Positions 26,537 to 34,781 of a stretch of DNA of 64,000 nt are shown here, piece by piece; the first letter of the stretch is position 1, and each line of letters opens with the position of its first letter. The DNA is from Rhodopseudomonas pentothenatexigens (lineage in GTDB: Bacteria > Pseudomonadota > Alphaproteobacteria > Rhizobiales > Xanthobacteraceae), in assembly GCF_900218015.1 (NCBI RefSeq), contig NZ_UFQQ01000005.1:62001-126000 (forward strand), in the 5' to 3' direction. A model generated the notes under the pieces. It worked only from the letters and a program-made list of their open reading frames with translations. It did no database searches and had not been told where the DNA came from. The translations under genes were made by a program, and so were the position numbers.

Positions 26537-28468
26537 TCATTCCGCCGCCTCCGCGTGCGCCGGTGCGTGGCCCAGATCCACCACCTTCAGCGTCGTGCGG
26601 ATCCGCTGGGTGGTGCCGTCCTGGAACTGGATGGTGGTGTCGACCGGAATGTCGCGCTGGCCGTCATAGATGCCGTCGATAATCTCGGCATATTTGTCGT
26701 TGATCACGCTGCGGCGGACCTTGCGGGTGCGGGTGAGCTCGCCGTCGTCGGCGTCGAGCTCCTTGTAGAGCAGCAGGAAGCGGGCGATGCGCTGCGCCGG
26801 CGGCAGCGTGGCGTTGACGGTCTCGACCTCGCGGCGCAACAGCTCGTAGACTTCGGGGCGGGAGGCGAGGTCCGAATAGGTGGTGAAGGCGATCCGCTTC
26901 TTCTCCGCCCATTTGGAGATGATCGAGTAGCGGATGCAGATCATCGCCGCCAGCATGTCGCGGCCGGCGCCGAGAATCACCGCCTCGGCGACGTAGGGCG
27001 AGAATTTCAGCTTGTTCTCGATGTATTGCGGTGAGAACCGCTCGCCGTGCGACAGCTCGGCGAGATCCTTGATGCGGTCGATGATAACAAGCTGGCCGTT
27101 CGCGTTGAAATAGCCGGCGTCGCCGGAATGCATCCAGCCGTCCTTCATGTCGGCCTTGGACGCCTCTTCGTTCTTGTAGTAGCCGAGATACATGTTGGGG
27201 TGACGGACCACGATCTCGCCTATGCCCTGCACGTCGGGATTCAGGACCTTGATCTCGATCTCGGCGCCCATCGGCACGCCGGTGGTGTCGGGATCGACCG
27301 CATCGGCTTGGTGCAGCGTGTAGGCGCCGAGCAGTTCGGTCTGGCCGTACAGCGTACGCAGCGGCACGCCCATGGCGCGGAAGAACCGGAAGGTGTCCGG
27401 CCCGAGCGCGGCGCCGCCGGTCGCGGCCGAGCGCAGCCGGGTGAAGCCGAGCCGATCGCGCAGCGCGCGGAACAGCAGGACATCGGCGACAGCCGAATGC
27501 TGGCCGCGGTCGAGCGCCGCGAGGCCGGCTTTCATACCAAGATCGTACAGCCGCTGCTTCAGCGGCGAGGCGTCCATCACCCGCGCCCGGACGTCGGCGG
27601 CGATGCCTTCCCAGACCCGCGGCGCGAACAGCACGAAGGTCGGGGCGATCTCGCGGAAGTCGTTCATCATGGTGTCGGGCTCTTCGACGAAGTTGACCTT
27701 CATCCGGCACAGCAGCCCTTTGCCGAGCGCGTAGACCTGCTCCATGATCCACGGCAGCGGCAGCACGGAAACGTATTCGTCCTCCGGCCCTTTGGGGTCG
27801 AACGAAAGATAGGTCGCGCAGTGTTTCAGCACCCGGCCCGCCGCCAGCATCGCCAGCTTGGGATGCGCGGTGGTGCCCGAAGTGGTGCACAGGATCGCGA
27901 CGTCCTCGCCCTGGGTGGCGTCGACCAGCCGGTCATACAGCCCGGGTTCGCGCCTGGCCCGGTCGCGGCCCAGCTCGGCGAGCTTGTCGGCCGGCAGCAG
28001 CCGCGGGTCATCGTATTTCCGCATCCCGCGCGGATCGGAATAGACGATGTGCTGCAGATGCGGTGCGCGATCGGCGAGCGCCAGCAGCTTGTCGACCTGC
28101 TCCTCGTCCTCGGCGAACACCAGCTTGGCTTCACCATAGTTCAGCAGGTACTCGGCCTCTTCATCCAGCACGTCGCGATAAAGGCCCAGGCTCATCGCCC
28201 CGATCGCGTGGGCGGCGACCTCGGCGGCGACCCAGTCGGGGCGATTGTCGCCGATAATGCCGATCACGTCACCGCGGCCGAGGCCGAGTTCGACCATGCC
28301 GAGTGCGAAGTCGTGGACGCGGGCCTGATAATCCGACCAGGTGAACACGCGCCATAGCCCGAGATCCTTCTCGCGCAGCGCGATCTCATCGCCGAATTGT
28401 TGTGCGTTGAGCCGCAGCAGCTTCGGAAAGGTGTCGGCTGTCGCGACGCGGCCGGCATAGTCTATCAT
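26537..28468 (-). CDS. Long-chain acyl-CoA synthetase-like AMP-forming ligase
   Basis: The 643-residue protein is an AMP-binding enzyme: ILCTTSGTTAHPK phosphate loop (about 190-200), YGQTELLGAY, DGWMHSGDAGYF and IIDRIKDLAELSHGERFSPQYIENKL. A long insert and C-terminus resemble bacterial FadD15-like ligases of about 600-650 residues. It starts by ATGA overlap with the LivG gene. The role is to activate an imported carboxylic acid to its CoA thioester soon after uptake, coupling transport to metabolism. Substrate chain length or aromatic nature cannot be read from the sequence. Confidence 0.88.
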   Translation of the reverse strand: MIDYAGRVATADTFPKLLRLNAQQFGDEIALREKDLGLWRVFTWSDYQARVHDFALGMVELGLGRGDVIGIIGDNRPDWVAAEVAAHAIGAMSLGLYRDVLDEEAEYLLNYGEAKLVFAEDEEQVDKLLALADRAPHLQHIVYSDPRGMRKYDDPRLLPADKLAELGRDRARREPGLYDRLVDATQGEDVAILCTTSGTTAHPKLAMLAAGRVLKHCATYLSFDPKGPEDEYVSVLPLPWIMEQVYALGKGLLCRMKVNFVEEPDTMMNDFREIAPTFVLFAPRVWEGIAADVRARVMDASPLKQRLYDLGMKAGLAALDRGQHSAVADVLLFRALRDRLGFTRLRSAATGGAALGPDTFRFFRAMGVPLRTLYGQTELLGAYTLHQADAVDPDTTGVPMGAEIEIKVLNPDVQGIGEIVVRHPNMYLGYYKNEEASKADMKDGWMHSGDAGYFNANGQLVIIDRIKDLAELSHGERFSPQYIENKLKFSPYVAEAVILGAGRDMLAAMICIRYSIISKWAEKKRIAFTTYSDLASRPEVYELLRREVETVNATLPPAQRIARFLLLYKELDADDGELTRTRKVRRSVINDKYAEIIDGIYDGQRDIPVDTTIQFQDGTTQRIRTTLKVVDLGHAPAHAEAAE

Positions 28469-29283
28469 GCCACGCGCTCCGAAGCCGCCGGCGCGTCGTC
28501 GGGATCGACCAGCACCTCGTCCTCCTCGCCGAGATAAGCGCGCCGAACGTGCGGGTCGGCCAGCACCTCGGCCGGATCGCCCTCGGCGATCTTGCGGCCG
28601 AAATCCAGCACCACCACGCGGTTGGAGATGTCCATCACCACGCCCATGTCGTGCTCGATCATCACCACCGTCATGCCGAACTCTTCATTCAGATCGACGA
28701 TGTAGCGGGCCATGTCCTCCTTCTCTTCGAAGTTCATGCCGGCCATCGGCTCGTCGAGCAGGATCAGCTTGGGCTCCAGCGCCATCGCCCGCGCCAGTTC
28801 GACGCGCTTGCGCAGTCCGTAGGACAGCGTGCCGGCGGTCGCCTTGCGCACCGACTGCAGGTCGAGAAAATCGATGATCTCCTCGACCTTCTCGCGGTGG
28901 GCGAGCTCCTCGCGCCGGGCGCCGAACCAGTACAGCGCGCCGGTGAGGAAGTTGTTCTTCAACAGGTGGTGGCGGCCGACCATGATGTTGTCGAGCACGC
29001 TCATATGGTGAAACAGCGCGAGGTTCTGGAAAGTGCGTCCGATGCCCAGCGGGGCGCGGGCGTTCGGCTTCAGGCCGGTGATGTCGCGGCCGTGATAGAA
29101 CAGCTGACCTTCGCTCGGCTGATAGCGGCCGGAGATGCAATTGACCACGGAGGTCTTGCCGGCGCCGTTCGGTCCGATGATGGAGAACAGTTCGCCGTGA
29201 TTGACCGCAAAGCTCACCTCGCTCAGCGCGCGGACGCCGCCGAAGCGCAAGGAGACATTGCGCACTTCCAATGCGTGTTCCAA
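28465..29283 (-). CDS. HAAT-type ABC transporter ATPase (LivG-like), transporter 1
   Basis: The 272-residue ATPase has Walker A GPNGAGKTS at 37-45, LSYGLRKRVELARAM signature, LILLDEPMAGMN Walker B and VMIEHDMGVVMDISNRVVVLDFG, the LivG-type end. A C-terminal acidic tail (DEVLVDPDDAPAA) is unusual. It is the first gene of the leftward operon, and its last codon overlaps the ligase start. The promoter should lie in 29284-29569, where I find no convincing box. Confidence 0.9.
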   Translation of the reverse strand: MEHALEVRNVSLRFGGVRALSEVSFAVNHGELFSIIGPNGAGKTSVVNCISGRYQPSEGQLFYHGRDITGLKPNARAPLGIGRTFQNLALFHHMSVLDNIMVGRHHLLKNNFLTGALYWFGARREELAHREKVEEIIDFLDLQSVRKATAGTLSYGLRKRVELARAMALEPKLILLDEPMAGMNFEEKEDMARYIVDLNEEFGMTVVMIEHDMGVVMDISNRVVVLDFGRKIAEGDPAEVLADPHVRRAYLGEEDEVLVDPDDAPAASERVA

Positions 29284-29569
29284 ACCCGGTTTCCTCCCGA
29301 CACCGGCCGGCGCGTTGCTCGCGCCTGATTCCAGATGCCGTTGCGTTCTTTAGGCGCGCCTTGTTGTCAGGCGTTGCCGTCGCCGCCCGAGCCTAGCTCA
29401 GCCGGCACGCCGACGATATTCGACTATTTGAGTTTGGGAAGAGAGACTTGACGCAAGCCTGCGGACAAAACCGTCTATCGTTACCGTAGCGGTGGACGAC
29501 TGATCGGATGAGCGACCCGATGCCGCAGCGGCGCGATCTCTGTCGCACCGCAGCAATCCGTCCGATCAC

Positions 29570-31522
29570 TCAGCGGCGGCGCCAGATCGTCGCCGTGGCG
29601 TCGCCGATCGGCAGCGCGTAGCTGGCATCGCGGACGTAGCGGGTCTGGTCGGCCATCGTATCGACAATACCGACCATCTTGGCGTGAACCCAGCCGACCG
29701 AGGGGCTCTCCTCGCGACTGCGAGGTGCGTCGATGATCAGCACGACGTCGGCGGTCGACTGCGCGATCCGGGCCGCCATCGCGTCGCGAGCGGCGGCGCG
29801 CGAGGCGACGCCGGCAAGGAAAGGATCCGGCACCAGCACGTGGCAGCGGCAGCGCTCGCGCAGCACCCAGGCGAACAGCTTGCTCATTCCGAAGGTGGTG
29901 AAGACCGCCACTTCGTGCGCGCCGTCGAGTTCGGCAATATACGGCCGAATCAGCTCCAGATCGCTCGGGCCGGTGGCGGCCTGCAAGGCGTAGACCGACG
30001 CCGCCTTCGGCATCGGCGTCAGCAGATTGACGCTCAGCAGCCCGATGGCCAGCACGGTAGCGAGCGCACCGCGTTGCAGCGGCGTCAGCCAGCGGCCGGT
30101 CAGCGACTGCAGCACGCCGGCGCCGGTGCCGGCGCAGATCCACACCGCGAACACCCAGGTGGACATGAACCGTCCCTGGTGCTGTGGATGGATGATCACG
30201 CCGATCCAGGCCAGCAGCGCGAACAGAAACACCGCGCGGGCGCCGGGGGGCAGCTTCGGAATCGCGGTCGCACCGATCAGCGCCAGCACGACGACCAGAG
30301 CTGCCAACCACGGCGCCAGGTGAAAGCCGTCGGCGAAGGTCGCCCAATAGAACTGCAGCCCCTGCCAGGGTCCGGAATTGGGATCGGTGTTGTTGGCGGG
30401 GCCGACGAACCACAGAAATTTCGACAGCCGGTGCGGCAGCAGGAACGAGATCGCGACCGGCGTCAGGTGCCAATACAGCAGCGCCCGCCCTGCGACGCCG
30501 AGAGTCCGGTCGATCGCGGTGCGGTGCCTCCACCAGGTGAGCGACCACCACGCGAACGCCAGCGCGTAGGCTGCCGTGGTCAGATTTTCGGGTGGATACA
30601 GCGACACCGAGCGGCCGAACAGCTCCAGCTCGGTCGGCCCCTGGGCGTACAGGAAAGCGACCAGGCCGGCGACCGCCGCGGCGAGAATCAGCAGCGGCGA
30701 TCCGGCGGTCGCCCTCAGCACCGCCTGGCCGCGGATAGCCGCCCAGACCGGTCGCGCCGCCGCGACGATCCGCGACCAATGCTCGCTGGCATAGGCGATC
30801 GCCAGCGGTGCGATCAGCAGGCCCCAGTAATTGCCCTTGTGAAAGAACAGCAGCGTGAGGAGCAGCGCCAGCAGCCGCCAGCGCCCGCGCGAATCCGGCT
30901 TCGCCTCGGCATGCAGATAGGCCCAGAGCCCTGCCGCCGACAGGCCGGCGCCGAGCCCCTCCAACATGACGTCGGTACTGATCAGCCGGAAGGTCGGGCT
31001 GGCGGCGGTGAAGATCGTCGCGACCGCGGCGGCGAACAGGCCGCTATGCCGGTCGGTGAACAGCCGCCGCGCGATCAGCCAGACGAAGGCGATCGTCATC
31101 ACCCAGCCGATCAGGCTCGGCACGATGCCGAGGCGGTGGTCGATGCCGCCGATCAGCAATACGGCACTCAGCACCAGCCCGTGCAAAGGCGGCCACACCT
31201 TGGCTTTTTCGAGCTCGCCGAAAAACCATGTCGGATCGAAGGTTCGCACCGCCAGCGCCAGATCGAGCCCAAAGCTGTAGTGCGAATTGCGGTCGTGATG
31301 AAAACCCCGCCACAGCAAGTCGGGCGCGCCGTAGTAGTCCGCGAATATCAGGCCGGCGGTCCCGATCGCCGCAGCGAGCACGATGAGGAACGCGGCGACG
31401 TCCGGCCAGGCGCGAACGGTACGGGACGATTTGTCGAGAGCCGAAGGCGCTGAATGCTGTGGACGCGGCGCTGCTGCCGGACGAGGTGTCCTGCCGTCCT
31501 CCTGCCGCCCAATATCGACCAT
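29570..31522 (-). CDS. Membrane glycosyltransferase (PMT/ArnT-like, GT-C fold)
   Basis: The 650-residue protein has about ten to thirteen hydrophobic helices. After a Pro-rich tail, the first periplasmic loop reads FHHDRNSHYSFGL followed by TWFFGELEKAKVWPPLHGL, in the position where GT-C enzymes carry acidic catalytic residues. Later segments resemble the GT39/GT83 pattern with a soluble C-terminal domain. It would transfer sugar from a polyprenyl phosphate donor on the periplasmic side. It stands alone between operons; the acceptor is unknown. Confidence 0.65.
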   Translation of the reverse strand: MVDIGRQEDGRTPRPAAAPRPQHSAPSALDKSSRTVRAWPDVAAFLIVLAAAIGTAGLIFADYYGAPDLLWRGFHHDRNSHYSFGLDLALAVRTFDPTWFFGELEKAKVWPPLHGLVLSAVLLIGGIDHRLGIVPSLIGWVMTIAFVWLIARRLFTDRHSGLFAAAVATIFTAASPTFRLISTDVMLEGLGAGLSAAGLWAYLHAEAKPDSRGRWRLLALLLTLLFFHKGNYWGLLIAPLAIAYASEHWSRIVAAARPVWAAIRGQAVLRATAGSPLLILAAAVAGLVAFLYAQGPTELELFGRSVSLYPPENLTTAAYALAFAWWSLTWWRHRTAIDRTLGVAGRALLYWHLTPVAISFLLPHRLSKFLWFVGPANNTDPNSGPWQGLQFYWATFADGFHLAPWLAALVVVLALIGATAIPKLPPGARAVFLFALLAWIGVIIHPQHQGRFMSTWVFAVWICAGTGAGVLQSLTGRWLTPLQRGALATVLAIGLLSVNLLTPMPKAASVYALQAATGPSDLELIRPYIAELDGAHEVAVFTTFGMSKLFAWVLRERCRCHVLVPDPFLAGVASRAAARDAMAARIAQSTADVVLIIDAPRSREESPSVGWVHAKMVGIVDTMADQTRYVRDASYALPIGDATATIWRRR

Positions 31523-31648
31523 CGAGATCCCCAGCGATGGCGGTCATCCGTGATGCCCGGCCGCCCGGCCACCCGATAGCATGTCCGGTGTGCCCGCGAT
31601 AAGGCGGAGTGTTTCCCGATTTGACTGCCTGGCGTGTTCGGAAACGCT

Positions 31649-32260
31649 TTAATGCCGGAATGTCGGTGCGCTGGATGAGCGACTGGTCGGCTCTGTGAAC
31701 AGCCGCGAGAACACCATGCCGATGAAGATCGAGATCATCGCGGCGCTGAACGCGTTCATCGAGAACAGCCCGGCGTACTCGGTCGTCTGATAACCGTGCG
31801 GCGGAGGCGGATATCGGTCGTGCAGGAAGAGATAGACGACCACCGGCAGCCCGGCCAGCGGCAGCATCAGCAATCGCTCGCTGGGACGAAACAGCACGCT
31901 GGCCAGCATCGCGCAGGGCAGCAGAAACAGTTCGACACCTGACGGGACGCCAAGCAGCCAGGTGCAGAACGCGGTGTTTCCGGTCGCGATCAGTGACAGC
32001 GCGACCCGTCCGAGCCGGGAGTGAACGCGGGCGAGCGCCGGCACCGCCAGGAAGCACGGAAACGACAGCAGCGTCAGCAACAGCCACGGCATACCGTCCG
32101 TGCCGGCCACGATGGCGACGTAGAGCGGATAGAACGGCCCGTTGCCGGCCAGAACCAGCGCCACCAGATTGCCGGTGGCAGCGAGCGGGTCGGGATTGTC
32201 GGCATAGGCGCGAAGCCGGTCAGCGGCACGCGTCAGGGCAGGAGGCAGCATCGGACTCAC
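31649..32260 (-). CDS. Integral membrane protein of unknown function
   Basis: This 203-residue protein has about six hydrophobic helices: NLVALVLAGNGPFYPLYVAIV, WLLLTLLSFPCFLAVPALA, VALSLIATGNTAFCTWLLGV, VELFLLPCAMLASVLF, MLPLAGLPVVVYLFL and AAMISIFIGMVFSRLF. The helices form compact hairpins with few loops, which resembles membrane sensor domains without their output part, but no output domain is present. It lies downstream of the carboxymuconolactone gene in the same direction. I do not recognise the family. Confidence 0.6.
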   Translation of the reverse strand: MSPMLPPALTRAADRLRAYADNPDPLAATGNLVALVLAGNGPFYPLYVAIVAGTDGMPWLLLTLLSFPCFLAVPALARVHSRLGRVALSLIATGNTAFCTWLLGVPSGVELFLLPCAMLASVLFRPSERLLMLPLAGLPVVVYLFLHDRYPPPPHGYQTTEYAGLFSMNAFSAAMISIFIGMVFSRLFTEPTSRSSSAPTFRH

Positions 32261-32447
32261 GATCGATCAGCGAGTGGGCCGAAATGGTAGCCTGGAAATC
32301 ATCCCTCAGGAAGGTGACGCGCGAGAACATGGCACCCCGGCGTCACCGCCACCCGGCTGCTGGACCGCCTCGCGTCGTCCGCAACGGCAGGGACCGATGC
32401 TGCGGGCGGTGTCGTCCGTCGGGCGACCACGACATGATTGGGAACGA

Positions 32448-32864
32448 TCATGCCGGGTGGTCCTGGCTCGCCGCAGCGCGGGCGGCGAACACCTCCTTGG
32501 CGGCGAACAGACCGTTCAGCGCCGCCGGGAAGCCGGCATACACCGCCATCTGCATGATGATTTCGCTGATTTCGTCGCGGCTGAGCCCGACATTCAGTCC
32601 GGCCTCGATGTGCACCTTGAGTTGCGGCGCGGCGTTGCCCATCGCAGTGAGAGCGGCGATCGTCGCGATCTCGCGTGCGCGCAGGTCTAGTCCGGGACGG
32701 CTGTAGATGTCGCCGAATGGAAACTCGACCAGATAGCGGGCGAAATCCGGCGCGATGTCGGCCAGCGAGTCGACGACCTTGTGGCCGGCCTCGCCATCAA
32801 TCGCCGACAGCGCGCGCAGGCCGCGTGCGTATCTTTCTTGCTGGTCGGATAGCTGTTGCGTCAT
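32448..32864 (-). CDS. Carboxymuconolactone decarboxylase-family protein
   Basis: The protein of 138 residues has the CMD fold: LDLRAREIATIAALTAMGNAAPQLKVHIEAGLNVGLSRDEISEIIMQMAVYAGFPAALNGL. The AhpD-type CxxC is absent, so it is not a peroxidase-like thiol enzyme; a PcaC-like decarboxylase or a different lyase is more likely. Start 32864 lies inside the MerR coding region (68 bases of overlap), while a start at 32897 would overlap it further. It is probably the MerR regulator's target, in one transcript. Confidence 0.82.
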   Translation of the reverse strand: MTQQLSDQQERYARGLRALSAIDGEAGHKVVDSLADIAPDFARYLVEFPFGDIYSRPGLDLRAREIATIAALTAMGNAAPQLKVHIEAGLNVGLSRDEISEIIMQMAVYAGFPAALNGLFAAKEVFAARAAASQDHPA

Positions 32865-33231
32865 CGTCCGTCTCCACCTTGCTGGCGTCGGCCTCATAGC
32901 CGGCGATCTTGGTGTCGAGGACGGTCAGGCAGGCCTGAAGTTCGACGACATGCGCCCGCACCTTGTCGCGGTGTTGCTGCAGCAGGACGCGGCGAGCGTT
33001 CTCTGTGGCAGCTCCGCGTGCGCGCAATTCGGCGTAAGCCAGCATGTCCCGAATCGGCATCCCGGTGGTCTTGAGGCGACCGAGAAACGCGATCCAGGTC
33101 AGGATCGACGCATCGTAGTCACGCTTGCCGGATGAATCGCGAGAGGCGCGGGGCAACAGCCCGATCCGCTCGTAATAGCGCAACGTATGCGCCGTCAGCC
33201 CGGTTCGCCTGGCGAGGTCTCCGATCTTCAT
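32797..33231 (-). CDS. MerR-family transcriptional regulator
   Basis: MKIGDLARRTGLTAHTLRYYERIGLL is the winged helix-turn-helix of MerR regulators, followed by the coiled dimerisation helix (residues about 85-115). The C-terminal segment lacks the Cys ligands of metal sensors, so it belongs with small-molecule or redox-type MerR proteins. It shares its 3' end with the CMD-family gene, and the palindrome at 33270-33285 lies about 40 bases upstream, consistent with autoregulation and control of the following gene. Confidence 0.9.
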   Translation of the reverse strand: MKIGDLARRTGLTAHTLRYYERIGLLPRASRDSSGKRDYDASILTWIAFLGRLKTTGMPIRDMLAYAELRARGAATENARRVLLQQHRDKVRAHVVELQACLTVLDTKIAGYEADASKVETDDDATAIRPARKIRTRPARAVGD

Positions 33232-33259
33232 GGCCCGCTCTGTCCGTCACGACGCTCTG

Positions 33260-33290
33260 TTGCTACAAGTTAGAGCGCGCTCTAAGTCAA
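33260..33290 (-). promoter_or_regulatory. MerR-type promoter with palindromic operator
   Basis: The perfect palindrome TTAGAGCGCGCTCTAA (33270-33285) sits between TTGACT (33285-33290, reverse strand -35) and TAGCAA (33260-33265, -10) with a 19-base spacer. That long spacing and central dyad are the standard layout of MerR-activated promoters. It lies directly upstream of the merR-like gene. Confidence 0.8.
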
Positions 33291-33330
33291 GCGTAAATCG
33301 TGGCGAACGGCGGCCGTCACGGCCGGCGGT

Positions 33331-34032
33331 TCACACCTCGAGCCATTCCTTGCGCACCGCGGCGTTGGCCTTGAGGTCGTCGGGAGTGCCTTCGAACACG
33401 ATCTGGCCGTGGCCCATCACATACACCCGGTGCGAGATCCGCATCGCGATCGACAGCTTCTGCTCCACCAGCAGGATGGCGACGCCGCGGCGGGCGATTT
33501 CGGCGATCAGGTCGCCGACCTGCTGCACGATGATCGGCGCCAGCCCTTCGGTCGGCTCGTCGATCATCACCAGCTCGGGATCGCCCATCAGCGTGCGGCA
33601 GATCGTCAGCATCTGCTTCTCGCCGCCGGACAGCACGCCCGCCGGCGTGTCGGCGCGTTCCTTCAGGTTGGAGAACATGTCGAGCATGTCTTCCAGCCGC
33701 CATTTGCCCGGGTTGCGCGGGTTCTTGATGCCCAGCATCAGATTCTGCCGCACCGTCAGCCCGGGGAAGATGTCGCGATGCTCGGGCACATAGCCGAGGC
33801 CGAGATGCGCGATCTTGTAGCTCGGCAGCCCGGCGATGTCCTTGCCCTTGAACAGAATGGTGCCGTGCGGCGGCACCTCGCCCATGATCGCCTTGACGGT
33901 GGTGGAGCGGCCGACACCGTTGCGGCCGAGCAGACTGACCACCTCGCCGGCACCGATCTGCATCTCGACGCCCTGCAGGATGTGACTCTTGCCGTAGTAG
34001 GCGTGCAGGTTCCTGACCTCGAGCATGGGCAT
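33331..34032 (-). CDS. HAAT-type ABC transporter ATPase (LivF-like), transporter 2
   Basis: The 233-residue protein is a LivF by size and motifs: LSGGEKQM signature, MIDEPTEGLAPIIV Walker B and LLVEQKLSIAM. The Walker A reads GRNGVGRST, so Arg42 replaces the invariant phosphate-binding Lys. The codon is CGC, clearly Arg and not a possible reading slip within the window. The start shares a base with the LivG stop (TGATG). It is the last gene of the K-H-M-G-F operon. Whether it hydrolyses ATP normally is uncertain. Confidence 0.9.
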   Translation of the reverse strand: MPMLEVRNLHAYYGKSHILQGVEMQIGAGEVVSLLGRNGVGRSTTVKAIMGEVPPHGTILFKGKDIAGLPSYKIAHLGLGYVPEHRDIFPGLTVRQNLMLGIKNPRNPGKWRLEDMLDMFSNLKERADTPAGVLSGGEKQMLTICRTLMGDPELVMIDEPTEGLAPIIVQQVGDLIAEIARRGVAILLVEQKLSIAMRISHRVYVMGHGQIVFEGTPDDLKANAAVRKEWLEV

Positions 34033-34781
34033 CAGGCGGCCTCCTCGCCGAGATAGGCTTCCTTGACCTTGGGGTTGCCGCGGATCTCGTCCGGCGTGCC
34101 CGAGGCGATCACCTGGCCGTATACCAGCACCGAAATGCGGTCGGCGAGGCCGAACACCACGCTCATGTCGTGCTCGACGATCAGCAGGGTCCGGCCCTCG
34201 GTGAGGCGACGGATCAGCGTCACCGCGCGCTCGGTCTCGGCGTGGCTCATGCCCGCGGTCGGCTCGTCGAGCAGGATCACGTCGGCGCCGCCCGCGACGG
34301 TGATGCCGATCTCCAGCGCCCGCTGCTCGGCGTAGGTGAGCAGCCCGGCCGGCATGTCGCGACGCGACGTCAGATGGATGTCCTCGAGGATCTGCGCGGT
34401 GCGCTCGCGCACCTCCGGCAGATTGTCGACGTTCTTCCAGAACGCGTAGCGATGTCCGGTCGACCACAGCACCGCGCAGCGCAGGTTCTCCCACACCGTC
34501 ATGTTGGCGAACACGTTGGTGACCTGGAACGAGCGCGACAGCCCGCGGCGATTGATCTGGAACGGCTTCATGCCGGAGATCTCTTCGCCGCGCAGCATGA
34601 TGCTGCCGGTGGTCGGGCGCATGTAACCGCTGATCAGGTTGAAAGTGGTCGACTTGCCGGCGCCGTTGGGGCCGATCAGCGCGTGGCGTTCGCCCTGAGC
34701 GATCGACAGGTTGATGTTCTGGATCACTTTGGTGACGCCGAAGCTCTTCTCGACGCCACGGAGTTCGATCGCGGTGCTCAT
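34032..34781 (-). CDS. HAAT-type ABC transporter ATPase (LivG-like), transporter 2
   Basis: The 249-residue protein has Walker A GPNGAGKST at 37-45, LLTYAEQRALEIG where the signature normally reads LSYGQQR, and VILLDEPTAGMSHAETE plus LLIVEHDMSVVFGLADRISVL. The start 34781 overlaps the LivM stop by four bases (ATGA); the longer open frame is a shadow of LivM. If its partner LivF is catalytically weak, this subunit carries a canonical Walker site and could form the one active site of an asymmetric pair. Confidence 0.9.
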   Translation of the reverse strand: MSTAIELRGVEKSFGVTKVIQNINLSIAQGERHALIGPNGAGKSTTFNLISGYMRPTTGSIMLRGEEISGMKPFQINRRGLSRSFQVTNVFANMTVWENLRCAVLWSTGHRYAFWKNVDNLPEVRERTAQILEDIHLTSRRDMPAGLLTYAEQRALEIGITVAGGADVILLDEPTAGMSHAETERAVTLIRRLTEGRTLLIVEHDMSVVFGLADRISVLVYGQVIASGTPDEIRGNPKVKEAYLGEEAA

